Below, one piece after another: positions 22,324 to 34,815 of a stretch of 64,000 nucleotides of DNA. Location: the NCBI RefSeq assembly GCF_036898095.1, contig NC_090746.1, positions 50,096,096-50,160,095 on the forward strand, written 5' to 3'. Both the position numbers and the translations under genes were made by a program. Position 1 is the first letter of the stretch. Every line of letters starts with the position of its first letter. Source of the stretch: Palaemon carinicauda. Taxonomy: Eukaryota; Arthropoda; Malacostraca; Decapoda; Palaemonidae. The notes under the pieces are model-generated. The model ran no database searches, was not told the DNA's origin, and saw only the letters and a program-made list of their open reading frames with translations.

Positions 22324-23259
22324 GAGTTTTCTGTGGTTGGTGTCGTGGAAGGGTTATCTCTCCACTCGATGCCACTATTCCAGCAATAGCGGAGTTCTTC
22401 GTGTACTTGTGAGAAGAAATGCACCTTTCAGTCTTGGCAGTGAAAGGCTATCGCTCAGCCTTAAGCTTAGCCTTCAGGCTCAAAGGAGTGGACATTTCTT
22501 CTTCGCTAGAACTTTCCCTACTCATACGTAGTTATGAACTTACCTGCCCTCAGTCGGAAGTGAGACCTCCTCCATGGAACGTGGTTCGAGTTCTCTGGTC
22601 TCTTAAGAGACCTCCGTTCGAACCATTACGCCAGGCTTCAGATCGCCACCTGACTTGGAAGACGGTGTTCCTACTAGCTTTGGCGTCAGTCAAGCGAGTT
22701 AGTGAACTTCATGGTCTCTCGTATGACATCGCCCATTCAAGGGGATGGGGGGGAGGTAACGTTCAACTTAGTCCCTGAGTTTATTGCTAAGACTCAGAAT
22801 CCGGGAGTGCCGGACCCTCGGTTTGACTCCTTCCGGATTTTGAGTCTTCGTTCCGTAACAGATGACCCAGACCATCTCCTACTGTGCCCAGTAAGGAGTC
22901 TGAGGCTATACCTGAAGAGAACAGCCGCAGTTCGTCCTCAAGTGCAGGAATTGTTTGTTAGCACTGGAAGATCGAAGAGAAGGGTTACCAAGAACACCAT
23001 CTCAGCATGGATTCGAAAGGCAATCCATCTGTCCCTGAATCCTGACCCTCCTCCATCACGTCGTCCTAGAGCTCATGATGTCAGGGGAGTAGCTACGTCC
23101 CTGGCCTTCAAGAAGAACTTCTCAGTGACGCAGGTCCTACAAGCAGGGGTGTGGAAGCGTCAAACGACCTTCACAGCCCACTACCTGCAAGACGTTACCC
23201 ACAGGAGGCTCGATACGTTTTCTATCGGCCATGTGGTGGCTGCACAACAGCTGGTCTAA
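22068..23259 (+). pseudogene. Tyrosine recombinase of element B, broken
   Basis: Homologous throughout to A's recombinase, keeping KRVSELH, the HDVR box and the Tyr of AHYLQDV (about 23177). It is broken by TGA at 22410-22412, where A has CGG, and by an extra G in the G-run near 22746-22752 that shifts the frame. Confidence 0.8.
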
Positions 23260-23749
23260 ACCTCAGGCTCCTTAATGGACAAGTAGCAGAAGGTTGAGGG
23301 CATTGTTACTCGGTTTTAGTCTGCATGAATGAAAAGGTATATCTGGCCCTTATTCTTTTCTTCATCCTCTCCTCCCTTGGAGAAAGCAGCCTCCTGGGTT
23401 CTCTGCACAGCTAACCTCAAACCACTGCAAGTACAGTAAACCATGCTTCCTTGTGTTCCTAGTATTAAGTGTAATACTGTCATGTCCTCATACCCTGACG
23501 AGGTGGTATTGGGAGAGTCCTAGCCTAAAGTTTCCATCTAAAGAACTTCAGGTCAACTTCCTAGGACGAGTCACACTTTTTTCCTTCACACGCAGCTTAC
23601 ATAGGCCGCAGCCCTTGCATAGCAAGGTGCGAGCGAGGTGCAGGGACTTTATTGTTGAGTGCTGACACACTCAGATAATGAGTCCCTTGGCAAAGCCAAA
23701 AGCCAGTATGGCTGGGACTTATTCCACCCTTCCTAAGGGTCAAGTCACC

Positions 23750-24096
23750 CACTTTAAATAGCGTGGTTTGTATTCCAGTTACGGAACAAATGACAAATTC
23801 GGAGATAATTTGTATTTTTCCTAACTATACAAACCTTAGCTATTTAATCAAACTTGCCCGCCAGCCCTGTCCCCCATGAAGTCCTACCTCTAAGCAGATT
23901 GAGCTTACAACACAGGTGTGTGAGGGGGGAGGGTAGCTAACTACCCTCCCTACCCCCACTAACTAGCGGTGGAGTAGTAAACCCTCGTTAAAATTTTAAT
24001 GGCTCGTTCTTTCAGCTACGCCGAAGGTAATTACCCACTTTAAATAGCTAAGGTTTGTATAGTTAGGAAAAATACAAATTATATCCGAATTTGTCA
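23750..24096 (+). repeat. ICR and right inverted terminal repeat of B
   Basis: The ICR 23750-23850 is the exact complement of B's own left end joined to its right end, including the B-specific GGAATACAAACC. The inverted repeat runs 23892-24047 and the terminus ends at 24096. Confidence 0.87.
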
Positions 24097-26237
24097 TATT
24101 CTATTGTATTTTCTTTCTAGCCCTTGACGAAAGAGTATAATCTCTCGCAACGGAAAGGTCTATTAAGATCTAATGTGTAACAATTAAAAGTGCTAGTGTT
24201 CAATGTCAATTTAGTGGAGGGTGCGTCCGTTCGTGTCCGTCATAATCCCAGCTGGGGACCTCTTTCATGCTCCCCAACCCCTGGGAGAAGGAATGTCGAA
24301 AGGCCAAAGGATATGGCAGACTTTGATTAGCGAACGGACGTCCCCTCGAGCGATCATGTTAACAATGTACAGATCGTTCCATCTTAACAGTAAAAGCGAG
24401 ATTAAAATATATGAGTCTTCGTAGGACGCAAAACCGCGACGTAATTGGAGCCAACCACTACGTTCTAAACCACGCAAGAGACGTATGTCTCCTAATAAAC
24501 CCTCCTGCAGTGACTTGTGTTCACCGGAGGTGTTTTTTTCGGACGAAGATGACGTGTCAGCACCGAAACAATTACGTAAGACGCATAGTCCATCAGATGA
24601 AGAAGGTGCTCATTTTACGTCAGTACACGCTCCTTCCCTTCCCCCAGATTGGGATATGTCACAAGTTCTTTCACCTGGTAATCATCTGGAAGCAGATGTT
24701 AATATTGTTGACAATCTATCACAACTATCGATACACGATTCAGATCGCGCACAAGGCGCGCTAAAAGTATCGACAGTTGACGATACCTCTCAGCGATCTA
24801 TACATCGTTCAGTTAGCGCACATGGCGCTCATCATGTATCTGATTTGGCTGAATTAGAGAGGTCTATTTCATCTCTGTTTGTTGCTTATGATTCTCTATC
24901 AGAAAAACTGCACCAAAAAGAATCCAAGGATAGCAATAGACCAAGAAAACGGTCTTCCGATAGTATCGAACATCCAATACTCAGCAACGCTCCCTCACAG
25001 CGATCAGCTCACGTTGCGGCAAGTGGCAGAGCAGACGCATGCGGCAGTCTGGTCTCTCCTCCACGGCATACCGCTCATGCGGGAGGCATACTACGGCAAC
25101 ACGGACGCATGCGTCAGCCTGGTCTCTCGGGGGAGATCTCTCGCAACAATCGATACACGATTCAGATCGCACACAAGGCGTGCTGGAAGTATCGACAGTT
25201 GACGATACCTCTCGGTGAAACGCTCCCTCTCAGCGATCAGCTCGTGTTGCGGCAAGCATTAGGGCGGACACATGCGGCAGTCTGGTCTCTCCCTCACGGC
25301 AGACACAGTCGCTACGGCAGACGCAGACTCCAGTCTGGTCTCTCCCTCAGTCAAAATCTATCCATTCAACAAGATAGTCAAGCAGTTGTCTCACCTTCGC
25401 GTTCTGGGGTACGCGCGACTACCGCTCATGTGTACGCATGCTACACGCGGACAGCTCACGGCAAACTGATCAGTCTGAAATCTCACGGCAACCTAGACAC
25501 ATGCGTCAGCCTGGACATATGCTGGACAAGACAGTCAGGTTTTTGTCCCCAAGTCACTATGGACAAACAGTTGTCTCTTCCTTGCGATTGACTGAACGCG
25601 ATGCTAACGCTTCCTCACGGCTCGCGGCTCACTCACGGCATTCGGGACTCATGCATTAGTCTGATACCTCTCATGATAACCTGTTCTGGACGTCAGTCCA
25701 TTGTACAAGTACGTTTTTTACCCGGGTGATGTCCAACGTGACTCCCTGGCCTCACATAAAGGGAGTAAGGTTTTTTCTTTGTAACCGAACGATTGACCAC
25801 TCAGAGCAGAATCACAAGTAAAGTGCCTGGAAGCTCTTCAAAGGATAATGCCCTTAATGCAACAGTTAGGCCTGATGGTAACCTGGCCAAATCTTAACTA
25901 TCACCCTCACAGAATTTCATTTTTCTGAGGATGATAATCAGTTCAGATCGCGCTCAAGGCACTCCGGAAATGTCGCAAGGACTTTCCCCTGGTGGTCACC
26001 CGGCTACGGTTGACGATCCCTCGCAGCAATCAGCACACGGTTGAGTTTGCGCACACGGCACGCTTCAAGTGTCTGGTCTGTCTGGTCTGTCTAAACTAGA
26101 GAAGTCGATGTCGTTCCTGTTTGACACATACGATTCTCGACAGGGATCTTTGAATGGAGTCTCAGAGGAAATGATGCATAGATATCAAAGAGCTAGTGGC
26201 CATTCACCAAGCACTGATTACTCACTTTTAGAAGGAG
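24097..26237 (+). pseudogene. Gag remnant of element C
   Basis: 24097-24210 completes the leader repeat interrupted by A and B. From about 24215 the DNA parallels E and F gag (SVR..., then GGGACCTCTT, then GAACGGACGTCCC) but has stops. A 368-codon frame at 24485-25591 holds an SDEDD acidic motif and a Ser-rich region like the middle of E/F Gag. Part of the DNA is repeated in different frames: ATCGATACACGATTCAGATCGC occurs near 24728 and 25149, and a segment at 25935-26160 repeats 24740-24900. Gag is therefore duplicated and scrambled. About 25600-25930 shows no coding signal. Confidence 0.6.
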
Positions 26238-26650
26238 AGAAAAGCGTCAGGACGGATCTGCTCAGCAGAAGAAGACAAGTTCTTACTGCAGAATGGACCC
26301 TACATCTCGAGGTGTGCACCAACCTTTGGATGTTGTGGGTTCAACACTCGATAGACCTCTTCGCCTCACAAATGACACAGAGGTTGCCGGTTTTTTTGCT
26401 CTCCAGTACCAGACCAGGAAGCAGTCGCAGTGGACGCTTTTCTTCGGAACTGGGAAGGTCTAAATGTGTACATTTTTCCTCTATTCAAGATTCTGGACAG
26501 AGTCCGGAAAAAGATTCAGGGATTCCCCCAACGTCCACATGACCATGATAGCTCCTTTTTGGCCATGAGACATTGGGTTGCGGAGATGATGGAGTGGCTG
26601 GTAGATACACCCAGATCATTACCAACTATTAGGGTTTACTAGTCCGAGTG
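26238..26650 (+). pseudogene. RNase H end and methylase fragment of element C
   Basis: It reads from LLSRRRQVLTAEWTLHLEV through SIDLFASQMTQRLPVFL, homologous to the end of RNase H and the start of the Dam-like region in E and F. It then continues in another frame through AFLRNWEGLNVYIFPLFKILDRV to MEWLVDTPRSLP. RT and most of RNase H are absent, so a large deletion joins gag to this point. Confidence 0.72.
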
Positions 26651-27460
26651 GGACATATTTAGAGTGTGGTACAGGAATAATAGACTTTCCTCTACCAATA
26701 CCTCTATAGCCAATATAGCAGAGTTTTTCTGTTGTATCTGCGTACAAAAGAGAAGATAGCTGTACCTTTTATCAAGGGTTACCGTAGCATACTAACCTCC
26801 GTCTTTCGTAACCGACACATTGGAGTGTCAGATAACAATGATCTCTCAGATTTCATTAGATCTTTTGAGACGACTAAGATTAAAGACAATCCATCCTCCT
26901 CGTGGAACCTGGATTTAGTCCTGGCCTTTTTAACCTCAAGTACGTTTGTACAGTTGGACAAGGCGTCTTGGAAGTATCTTACCAAGAAGACACTTTTCCC
27001 AATTTCATTAGCTACAGTCAAAAGATTAGGAGAGTTAAAAGCCATCAGCAAGAAGATGGGCTTTAATGGAGGCAATACAATTTGCTCCCTTCAGTTAGGC
27101 TTTCTTTTCAAAGATGAGACAGTCAGCCTCTGATGCTCGGTTAAAAAGCCCTCTTTGCCTTTATCAAAGAATACCCTGGCTTTTTTCATTAAGGATTTAA
27201 TAAGGAAAGTTCTCCAGGATTGTAAGTAAGAAGTTTTCCCTATCCTTAAGGTGAAACCACACAAGGTTAAAGCTGTAGCAATTTTTATGGCTTACAAACA
27301 CAATAAAATGAAGTCAATTTTGGAGCCTACTTTCTGACGAAGGAAATCAATCTTCACAGACTGCTATCTCAAAGATGTCCAGACCCAGTTTGAGGATTGC
27401 TGTTCCGTGGGTCCGTACGTTACCTCTAGCGTCGTCGTTAGAGAAGGGTCTACTGCCTCT
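26651..27460 (+). pseudogene. Tyrosine recombinase remnant of element C
   Basis: It is homologous to E and F YR: AVPFIKGYRSILTSVFRNR, a SFETTKI segment and LATVKRLGELKAI, where E has ATAKRVSEIHA. The frame opens at 26732-27133 and then breaks, with a deletion between the CSLQLGFL region and the KPSLPLSK region. The terminal DCYLKDVQT still carries the Tyr. Several stops are present. Confidence 0.75.
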
Positions 27461-28082
27461 ACCCTATAATCTTTTATTATACCCTTGCCTTTTTTTTTGT
27501 ATTTGTGTTCTCAGGTTGTCTGTAAAGGTTATCGCAACCTTACACAGTATGGGATACAAGTCAAGTTACTTTTTTTATTATTTTATTTTTTTTTTAAACT
27601 TTGGAGTAGTTGGTCAGATTCAGTATCCTTGGCTATGCCAGGTTTGCAAGGGTGGTGGTCTAGCCACGCTAGAGGTCGAGGACCTTGTGGCAGCCCCAAG
27701 AGACTTTTACAGCCCACGGAGTGGACGCTGAGTCTCACAAGGAATGCAGGCGAAATGAGGCAGTATCATTGTGAAGCCAGCTTCCTTATCAGATTGTAAT
27801 GCCAGAATCAGTATCCTTGGCTGTGGCAAGTTTGCAAGGATAGTGGTCTAGCCACACTAGAGTTTGAGGACCTTGTGGCAGCCCCAAGAGACTTTTACAG
27901 CCCATGGAGTGGTCGCTGAGTCTCTCAAGGAATGCAGGCGAAATGAGGCAGTATCATTGTGAAGCCAGCTCCCTTATCAGGCTAGAACTAGATTGTTAGT
28001 ACTACTAATTGTAGTTATTAATAATTATACGAATTCCCAATGGGATGAGGTTTTCAACCCACCACCTATGGTGTCAATCAGC
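27461..28082 (+). other. 3' region of element C with 188-bp tandem duplication
   Basis: Non-coding. A 188-bp unit starting CAGTATCCTTGGCT occurs at 27621 and 27809, spanning about 27612-27987, with roughly 90% similarity by eye. Small frames here are not supported as genes. Confidence 0.75.
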
Positions 28083-28127
28083 GATATATATGTAACTACC
28101 AGGGAAGTTACATATTTAAAAATGGTA
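28083..28127 (+). repeat. ICR of element C, left half (interrupted by D)
   Basis: TATATATGTAACTACCAGG...TTTAAAAATG is the complement of C's left terminus. The matching half, complement of the right terminus, follows D at 36496-36555. D therefore inserted inside C's circle-junction template. Confidence 0.75.
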
Positions 28128-28320
28128 TTTGTTCCGTAACCGAAATACAAACCACGCTATTTACATTGGGTTTACCTTACGGCGTAGCTGAAATTGACGA
28201 GCCAATAGATTTTAACGAGGGTTAACTATCCCTGTGCTAGTTAGCGGGGGTATGGGAAGGGGTAGCTTGCTACCCCTCCCCCCCACACACCGGTGATTTG
28301 CTTCACTTCACTTTTGGCTC
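28128..28320 (+). repeat. Left terminal sequence and inverted repeat of D
   Basis: Terminal TTTGTTCCGTAACCGAAATA, then sequence inverted at 36279-36445 with the shared block CACCGGTGATTTGCTTCAC. The TTTTGGCTCGG...GACGTCTCT block follows at about 28314-28340. Confidence 0.88.
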
Positions 28321-28435
28321 GGAGAATGAACAGACGTCTCTGTCTATTGTCCTCGTTTTTTGACAGCCTTAATCTCTTTTTGCTTTTCCTCAGACTTTGT
28401 GTGTTTGAAGTTGGCCTCGCCCTTTGCAGTTCATC

Positions 28436-31400
28436 ATGCGTAAGTGCCCTGGGATTGTCGGCCGCCCTTGTGGTACCTTCATGTCTGCGGTGGATACTGA
28501 TCCTCACACCCTTTGCCCGGAGTGTCGAGGCCGACGGTGTGATAGTGAAAATACATGTAGTGAGTGTAGGGAGTGGTCTGCCTCCCAGTGGGAGAGGTTT
28601 GCCCGCCGGCGTAAGAAGAAGTCCAAGAGAGACTGTTCTCCTTCGAGGGTTGCCTTGAAGGAGGAAGGCTCTCGGGACTCTTCTTCCGCCGCCCAAACCT
28701 CCTCCGAAGCTCCCCCTCGTCCGGCTCCTGTTGAGAGGCCGCCGAGTGGGAGCGCAGGCTCTAGTTCTGTTTCCCGACCTCGAGGTGCGGGAGAGGGCGT
28801 CGCCTCCCAAAGCGGGGCGGTTCCCCCTCCTACTCCAGGGGAGTATTTTGATAATGTTAACTACATGTATAATGATGATCTTTTTCAGCTTTGGGGTTCC
28901 TTGGGGCTTAAGGGCCTGCCCTCCAAGGAAGCCCTGTTTGACCTTATTCAGTTGGGGGCCGCTGTCAAGCAGTCGCCGGTGATAGCAGAGGTAGATCCTC
29001 TGTCTATCGTCGACGTCGTGGTGGCTGAGGCTTCCGACGAGTCTGGTCAAACCTCTGCGGCGCCTGATGGTGATGACGTTGCTGAAGGCTCTCCTCCCCC
29101 TTCTGTACATCCTTCGGAGGGGGAAGGGGGTCCTACGGGCTCTCCTGCGGCTAAGTCTCCCCTCCGGGGAGCACTCTGACTGAGACTCCTCTTCGGAGGA
29201 CTGATGATCCTGACAACCTCCCTCGTGGCCGCCTTCGCCGTAAGGCTCATCGTCCGCTTCGCCGCAAGGGCCTCCCGTCTCCCTATAAGGGTGTCAAGAG
29301 GCGCCTTTTCGAGTCTTCTCCTCCGTCCTCCGATGGGGACTCTCCTCACCAGAAGCAGTCTGTAGCAGCAGCGTCCTTAGACCTCTCCGGGGATCGTTCT
29401 CGTTCTCCTACGCCTTCCAGACCTACGACTTCCTGCGCAGACGGCCAGCAGCCTGATCTCGTCAGCCAACGGGCACCGGTCTCTTCGGGGCAAAGGGATG
29501 TCGCCCACGGTGTGGGCACTTCCCTTGCGCGTCAGGGTTCCCCTGCGCGTCAGGGTTCCCCTGCGCGTTCACGCGTAGTTACACACCAACGCTCTCCTGC
29601 TCGTCAGCGCTCTCCTGCTCGTCAGCTCTCTCCTGATCGTCAGCGCTCTCCTGCTCGCTAGCGCTTTTCTGATGATCAACGCCCTACTGCTCGCCAGCGC
29701 TCTCCTAAGGATAACGAACATCCTCTTGTTCGTGCTGCGCGCCCAGCGCGCCAACGGTCTCCCGAGCGCACTAGATCTCCTGCTCGTCAACGCGCACCTG
29801 CGCTTCCAGTTCCTGACACACGCCCTGTGCGCCCACGCTCGCCCACACGCCCTGCCACTCCGGTTCAGGACTTGGGCAAGGACTTAACTTCTCCTCGCCC
29901 TCGCGATCCTGCTCGTCAGCTCTCTCCTGATCGTCAGCGCTCTCCTGCTCGCCAGCGCTCTTCTGATGATCAACGCCCTACTGCTCGCCAGCGCTCTCCT
30001 AAGGATAACGAACATCCTCTTGTTCGTGCTGCGCGCCCAGCGCGCCAACGGTCTCCTGAGCGCACTAGATCTCCTGCTCGTCAACGCGCACCTGCGCTTC
30101 CAGTTCCTGACACACGCCCTGTGCGCCCACGCTCGCCCACGCGCCCTGCCACTCCGGTTCAGGACTTGGGCAAGGACTTAACTTCTCCTCGCCCTCGCGA
30201 TCCTGCTCGTCAGCGCGATCCTGCTCGTGAGCTTTCTCCTGCGCAGCAACGCGCGCGGTCTCCTGCGCGTACATCTAGAGTTCCTGCACGCGCCTCTTCT
30301 TCCTGACCCCACTCGCGAGCGTTCGCCTTTGCGCGTCGCGCCGACAGTTCCTGCGCAGCCTTCTACACGCCGTCTCCCTGCTCGCCAGCGTTCTCCAGCG
30401 CGACAGCGATCTCCAACGCGTTAACGTTCTCGGACGCGTCATCGTTCTCGTTAGCGATCTCCTGCGCGTCAACGATCTCCAGCGTGTCAGCATTCTCCTG
30501 AGCGCCGGCGATCTCCAGATCCTTCACGTGATCTCATACGCGTCAGCGCCCAGCAGATTTGGAGAAACATAGGTCCCCTGCGATCAACTCGCCCACGCGC
30601 GGCCACTCGCCTGCGCGTTCTACGCGCTATCGCTCGCCAACGCGCTATCGCTCGCCAACGCGCCATCGCTCGCCTGCGCGCCAGCGTTCGCCAACGCGTC
30701 ATCGATGGCCTACTCGCCATCGCTCGCCCACGCGTCACAGGTCTCCAGGACACTATCGGTCCCCTGGCCTTCAGCGATCTCCTGAGCGCTCTCGTTCGCC
30801 CACACGCCAACGCGTTCACTCACCCATGCGCCAATGCATTCACGCGCCAACGCGTTCACTCACCCATGCGCCAACGCATTCACGCACCAACGCGCTCACT
30901 CCCCAGCTCGCCCACGCACTCACTCGCCTACGCGCCCGCTCGCGATCGCTCCCGCGCTCGTTTGTCTCCACGCGATTGCGCGCCCGCGTTCCAACAGCCC
31001 CTCGCGCGCGACTCTTTCATGTCGCCCACGCGCGAGCGTCAGCACGACCCCCGTTCGCGTCGGGTTCCGCAGCTCGCGGTAGCAGCAGGGACGCGTGTCG
31101 CCAGGTCGCAGTCGGGATCGCCTCCTCCTAAGCGCAGGTCTCTTTTGCAGGACAAGGAAGGACCTTCGGAGAGGTCAAGGCAACTTTCTTCCCCTTCTTT
31201 TTTACAGGCAGGTCCAGTGGTGTCCACTCCGAAGGATCGCCCGATCCCCTTCCCTCCAGCGGGAATTTCGGACTCTGTGTCCGTGTCTCGGCAGTCCTGG
31301 TTTGGTCCTTTGATGCGGGCTTTAGTGAAGGCTATGAAACCGGCACTCGCCGATCCAGGACACAAGCCAGCGACGGCCTCGCCCCCGCTGAAGAGAAGGA

Positions 31401-32752
31401 GAGGAGTGGACTTCGTGGTGACTTCTCCCAGGGAGAAGTTGGTTCCTAAAAGGTCCATCAGGAAGGCCCCGTCCCCTTCGCAGTCGTTTTCTCCTTCTCC
31501 CGTAGACGAGGCTTTTCCATCCTCGGGAGAGTCCAGTGAGGCGGCGGTCTCCCCCTCGGTACCAAGGGGGGAGTCACCTCCTCGTGGAGGAGAATCGTCT
31601 CGCGCGGAAGGTGCCTACCAGACCACTTTGCTGGAGTCTTGTATCCTGCCCAGGAGGGAACCCAAGGACTCCAAGACGATTCCGAAGTCTTCTGCACGTA
31701 TTCGTCAGGAACCAGCTAGACCCCGGGAGAACGTCCACGTGTCTCCCCAGGAAGAGCTTCCGGGGACAGGAGACTTAGCTGCCAGTCCGCAGGGAGGGGA
31801 GCAGCAAGAGTCTGAGCATGCCTTCTGGCAGGTCCTTGGCCTGATGAGACAGCTCAACGGGTTCATGGACCCTGTGATCCCCCCCCCCCCCCCCCCGTGA
31901 AGGCAAGGACACGGTCCTGGATCAGGTTTATGGGACTCAGAAGCCCCCAAAGGCCAGCGCGGCTCTGCCCTGGTCCCAAGGGCTGAAGAGTGCCAGAGCC
32001 AGGGCTAATGCTCAGCTCGCAGTACTCCCACCTCCTCGTCTCCAGCAGAGGAGGTATTTTGAGATCATGGGGGAGTCTAGCCTCGCTCTTCCCCTCCACC
32101 ATTCGGTAGAAGAGCTTACTAGGGGAGTTCCTCTTGAGAAGCTCTCCGCCCGGCAGGTGACGTTCTCGGCGTCAGAGATTCTAAGCCAGGAGAAGGTCGT
32201 GAAGTGCGCCATGCAGGCCACTTCGTGGCTGGATGTCTGGCTAGGGTCTCTGGGCATCCTATTGCGCTCTGAGGATCTGTCTAAGGAGAGCAATAGGAAG
32301 GCCCTGGAGACCTTCCTCCTCTTGGGCACTCGCTCCATCGAGTTCCTGGCACATCAGGTTACCAACCTGTGGGCCAACTCGGTGCTCAAGCGTCGTGTGA
32401 GGTGACCGAGAAGATCCATCCGAAGGTCCCCGCCGTGGATGTCAACAGGCTCAGACACGCCTCCCTCCTCGGGGGGAATTTGTTTGAGCCCCAGGACATG
32501 GAACGTACAGCTGAGAGGTGGAGGAAGTCGAGTCAGGACTCCCTCCTCCAAAGGGCCCTTGCATCTCGGCCCTACAAGCCTCCAGCTCCACAGCAACATC
32601 AGCAGCAGCCTCGCAAGACACCGAAGCAGGCGCCGGCAGCTAAGAAAGTGGTGTCTAAGCCCCAGCCCTTTCCTGCCAAGGACAAGAGGGGCGGTAAGTC
32701 CTCCAGGGGAGGCAAGACTCCTAGAGGGAGCGGCCGCGGCCGCAAGCGCTAG
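28436..32752 (+). pseudogene. Gag of element D, broken
   Basis: Starts ATG 28436, and a CCTTTGCAG acceptor-like sequence lies just before it. The N-terminal Cys/His cluster (C, C, H-x2-C-x2-C, C, C-x2-C) is intact and followed by a basic RRRKKKSKR stretch. A one-base change near 29160 shifts the frame, giving a stop at 29177-29179. In the neighbouring frame the Arg-Ser-Pro region runs on, with TAG at 29659-29661 and further stops after 30300. The C-terminal globular domain is readable at 31100-31900 and 32067-32752, split by a C-run near 31880-31897 and an indel near 32397. It ends in a Gly/Arg/Lys-rich tail. Confidence 0.78.
29621..30208 (+). repeat. 294-bp in-frame tandem duplication in D gag
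   Basis: Units begin at 29621 and 29915 and are almost identical. 294 bp equals 98 codons, so the duplication lengthens the RSP region without shifting the frame. The first copy has TAG at 29659-29661 where the second has CAG. Confidence 0.88.
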
Positions 32753-32754
32753 GA

Positions 32755-34815
32755 GTGGCGTGTCCACCTGTGGGGGGATGCCTTCAAAGTTGCGCAAGAA
32801 GGTGGCAGCAACATGGGGCCGATGCTTGGACGGTCTCTGTGATCGGCCAAGGATATCGCGTCCCATTCACGACATCTCAACCTCCCCTGACAGCGAATCC
32901 AGTGTCGTTGAGCTCCTATGCCATGGGATCGGTAAAGGGACTAGCCTTTCGGGCAGAAGTCGAGACCATGCTCAAGAAGGATGCTCTCCAGGAGGTCGTT
33001 GACAGCTCCCCAGGCTTCTTCAGTCGACTCTTTCTTGTAAAGAAGGCGTCTGGAGGCTGAAGACCCGTCATCGACCTCTCAGCTCTGAACAAGTTTGTCA
33101 AGCAAACTCCATTCAGCATGGAGACAGCGGACACGGTCAGACTTGCTGTGAGACCACAAGACTTCATGTGCACACTGGATCTGAAGGACGCGTACTTCCA
33201 GATCCCAATCCATCCGTCTTCCTGGAAGTACTTGAGATTCTGCCTAGACAGCAAGACCTACCAGTTCAAGGTTCTGTGCTTCGGTCTCTCCACAGCACCT
33301 CAGGTGTTCACCAGAGTGTTTACCCTAATTTCGTCGTGGGCGCACAGGAACGGCATCCGTCTCCTCCGTTATCTGGACGACTGGCTGATCCTAGCAGATT
33401 CGGAGTCAACCCTTCTTCGACACCGAGACAGGCCTCTGGGACTTTGCCAGGATCTGGGGATCGTGGTAAATCTCGAGAAGTCCTCTCTGCAGCCGTCCCA
33501 ACGACTGGTTTATCTAGGCATGTTGTTAGACACCAATCTCCACAAAGCCTTTCCATCAGACGACAGGATAGCAAGGATGAGGAGGGTGGCGGAACCCTTC
33601 CTCAGGCGAGAAGAGCTTCCTGCCCAATCGTGGTTGCATCTCTTGGGTCACCTGTCCTCCCTGGCCCGTCTGGTTCCAAACGGCCGTCTCAGGATGAGAT
33701 CCCTGCAGTGGCAGCTCAAGTCCCGGTGGAATCAAGGATCCGATTCCCCGGACTTCCTGGTCCCGATAGGACCTTCGGAACAGGCGGACCTGCGGTGGTG
33801 GCTGGTCGACGAGAACCTGCAAAAGGGAGTGGATCTTCTCATCCTCCCCCCGGAATTGACACTGTTTTCGGAAGCGTCAAAAGAAGGGTGGGGGGCACAC
33901 ATTCTGAACCAGAGGACCTCAGGCCTTTGGTCAGAATCAGAAAAGTACCTGCACACTAACCTGCTAGAAATGAAGGCTGTTTTCCTGGCTCTTCAACAGT
34001 TCCAACAGACCCTGGCGGATCACTCCGTGGTGGTGATGAGCGACAACACCACGGTAGTGGCTTATATCAACAAGCAGGGAGGTACTTTTTCGCAGCAGCT
34101 ATCCCATCTTGCAGTAGAGATTCTGAGGTGGACCGAAGTCCACTCGATAACACTATCTGCTCGCTTCATTCCTGGCAAGAGGAATGTGCTCGCCAACAGT
34201 CTGAGCAGGGCTTCGCAGATAGTGAGTACCAATTGGTCTTTGGATCCTCTAGTAGCCAACAAAGTCTTGACTTTGTGGGGTTCCCCGACCGTGGATCTGT
34301 TCGCGACAGCTTTGAATTTCAAACTGCTCCTGTACTGCTCCCCAGTCCCGGACCCCAAGGCACTCTGGCAAGATGCTTTCCAACACCGGTGGGACAACAT
34401 CGACGTGTACGCCTCCCCACCGTTCTGTCTGATGAGAAGGGTGCTCAACAGGACCAGACTATCGGTCAACTTGTCGATGACTCTGATAGCTCCACTATGG
34501 CATCACGCGGAATGGTTCCCGGACCTTCTGCATCTCCTGACGGAGCTCCCGAGAGAACTTCCCCCACGACACGAGCTACTCAGACAACCACATTGCAACA
34601 TCTTCCACAGAGCCGTAGCATCGCTTCGGCTTCACGCCTGGAGACTGTCTAGCGTCTCCTCACGGAGAGAGGCTTTTCGCAACAGGTTGCAGAGAGGATG
34701 TCTCGGCACCTGCGAAAGTCCTCAGAGGGAGTCTACCAGGCGAAGTGGAGAGTCTTCTGTGGTTGGTGTCGTGGGAGGGGTATCTCTCCACTCGATGCCA
34801 CTATTCCAGCAATAG
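32755..34815 (+). pseudogene. Pol of element D (RT, RNase H, Dam-like methylase)
   Basis: A single frame with one nonsense codon, TGA at 33058-33060, where E and F have the Trp of TGGWRPV. RT motifs are DLKDAYFQIPIHP, CFGLSTAPQVF and RYLDDWLIL (YLDD at about 33370). RNase H follows, with FSEAS (33871-33873 is GAA, where the catalytic Asp is expected), SDNTTVVAYINKQGG and NVLANSLSR (34195-34197 is AAC, where Asp is expected). The methylase region runs from WGSPTVDLFATALNF to LIAPLWHHAEWF. The frame begins just after the gag stop without an ATG, so the start is approximate. Polymerase and RNase H are both disabled. Confidence 0.82.

Larger units (their letters stand above)
16736..24096 (+). mobile_element. 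DIRS element B (family 1), degenerate
   Basis: It starts two bases after A ends, in the same orientation, with TTTGTTCCGTAACTGG, and ends GAATTTGTCA at 24096. The inverted repeats are 16768-16912 and 23892-24047; the ICR is 23750-23850. The repeat sequence differs from A's, but B's left and right copies and ICR agree with each other, as expected when the ends are templated from one another. Gag is heavily decayed, pol has deletions, and the YR has a stop and a frameshift. Confidence 0.85.
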
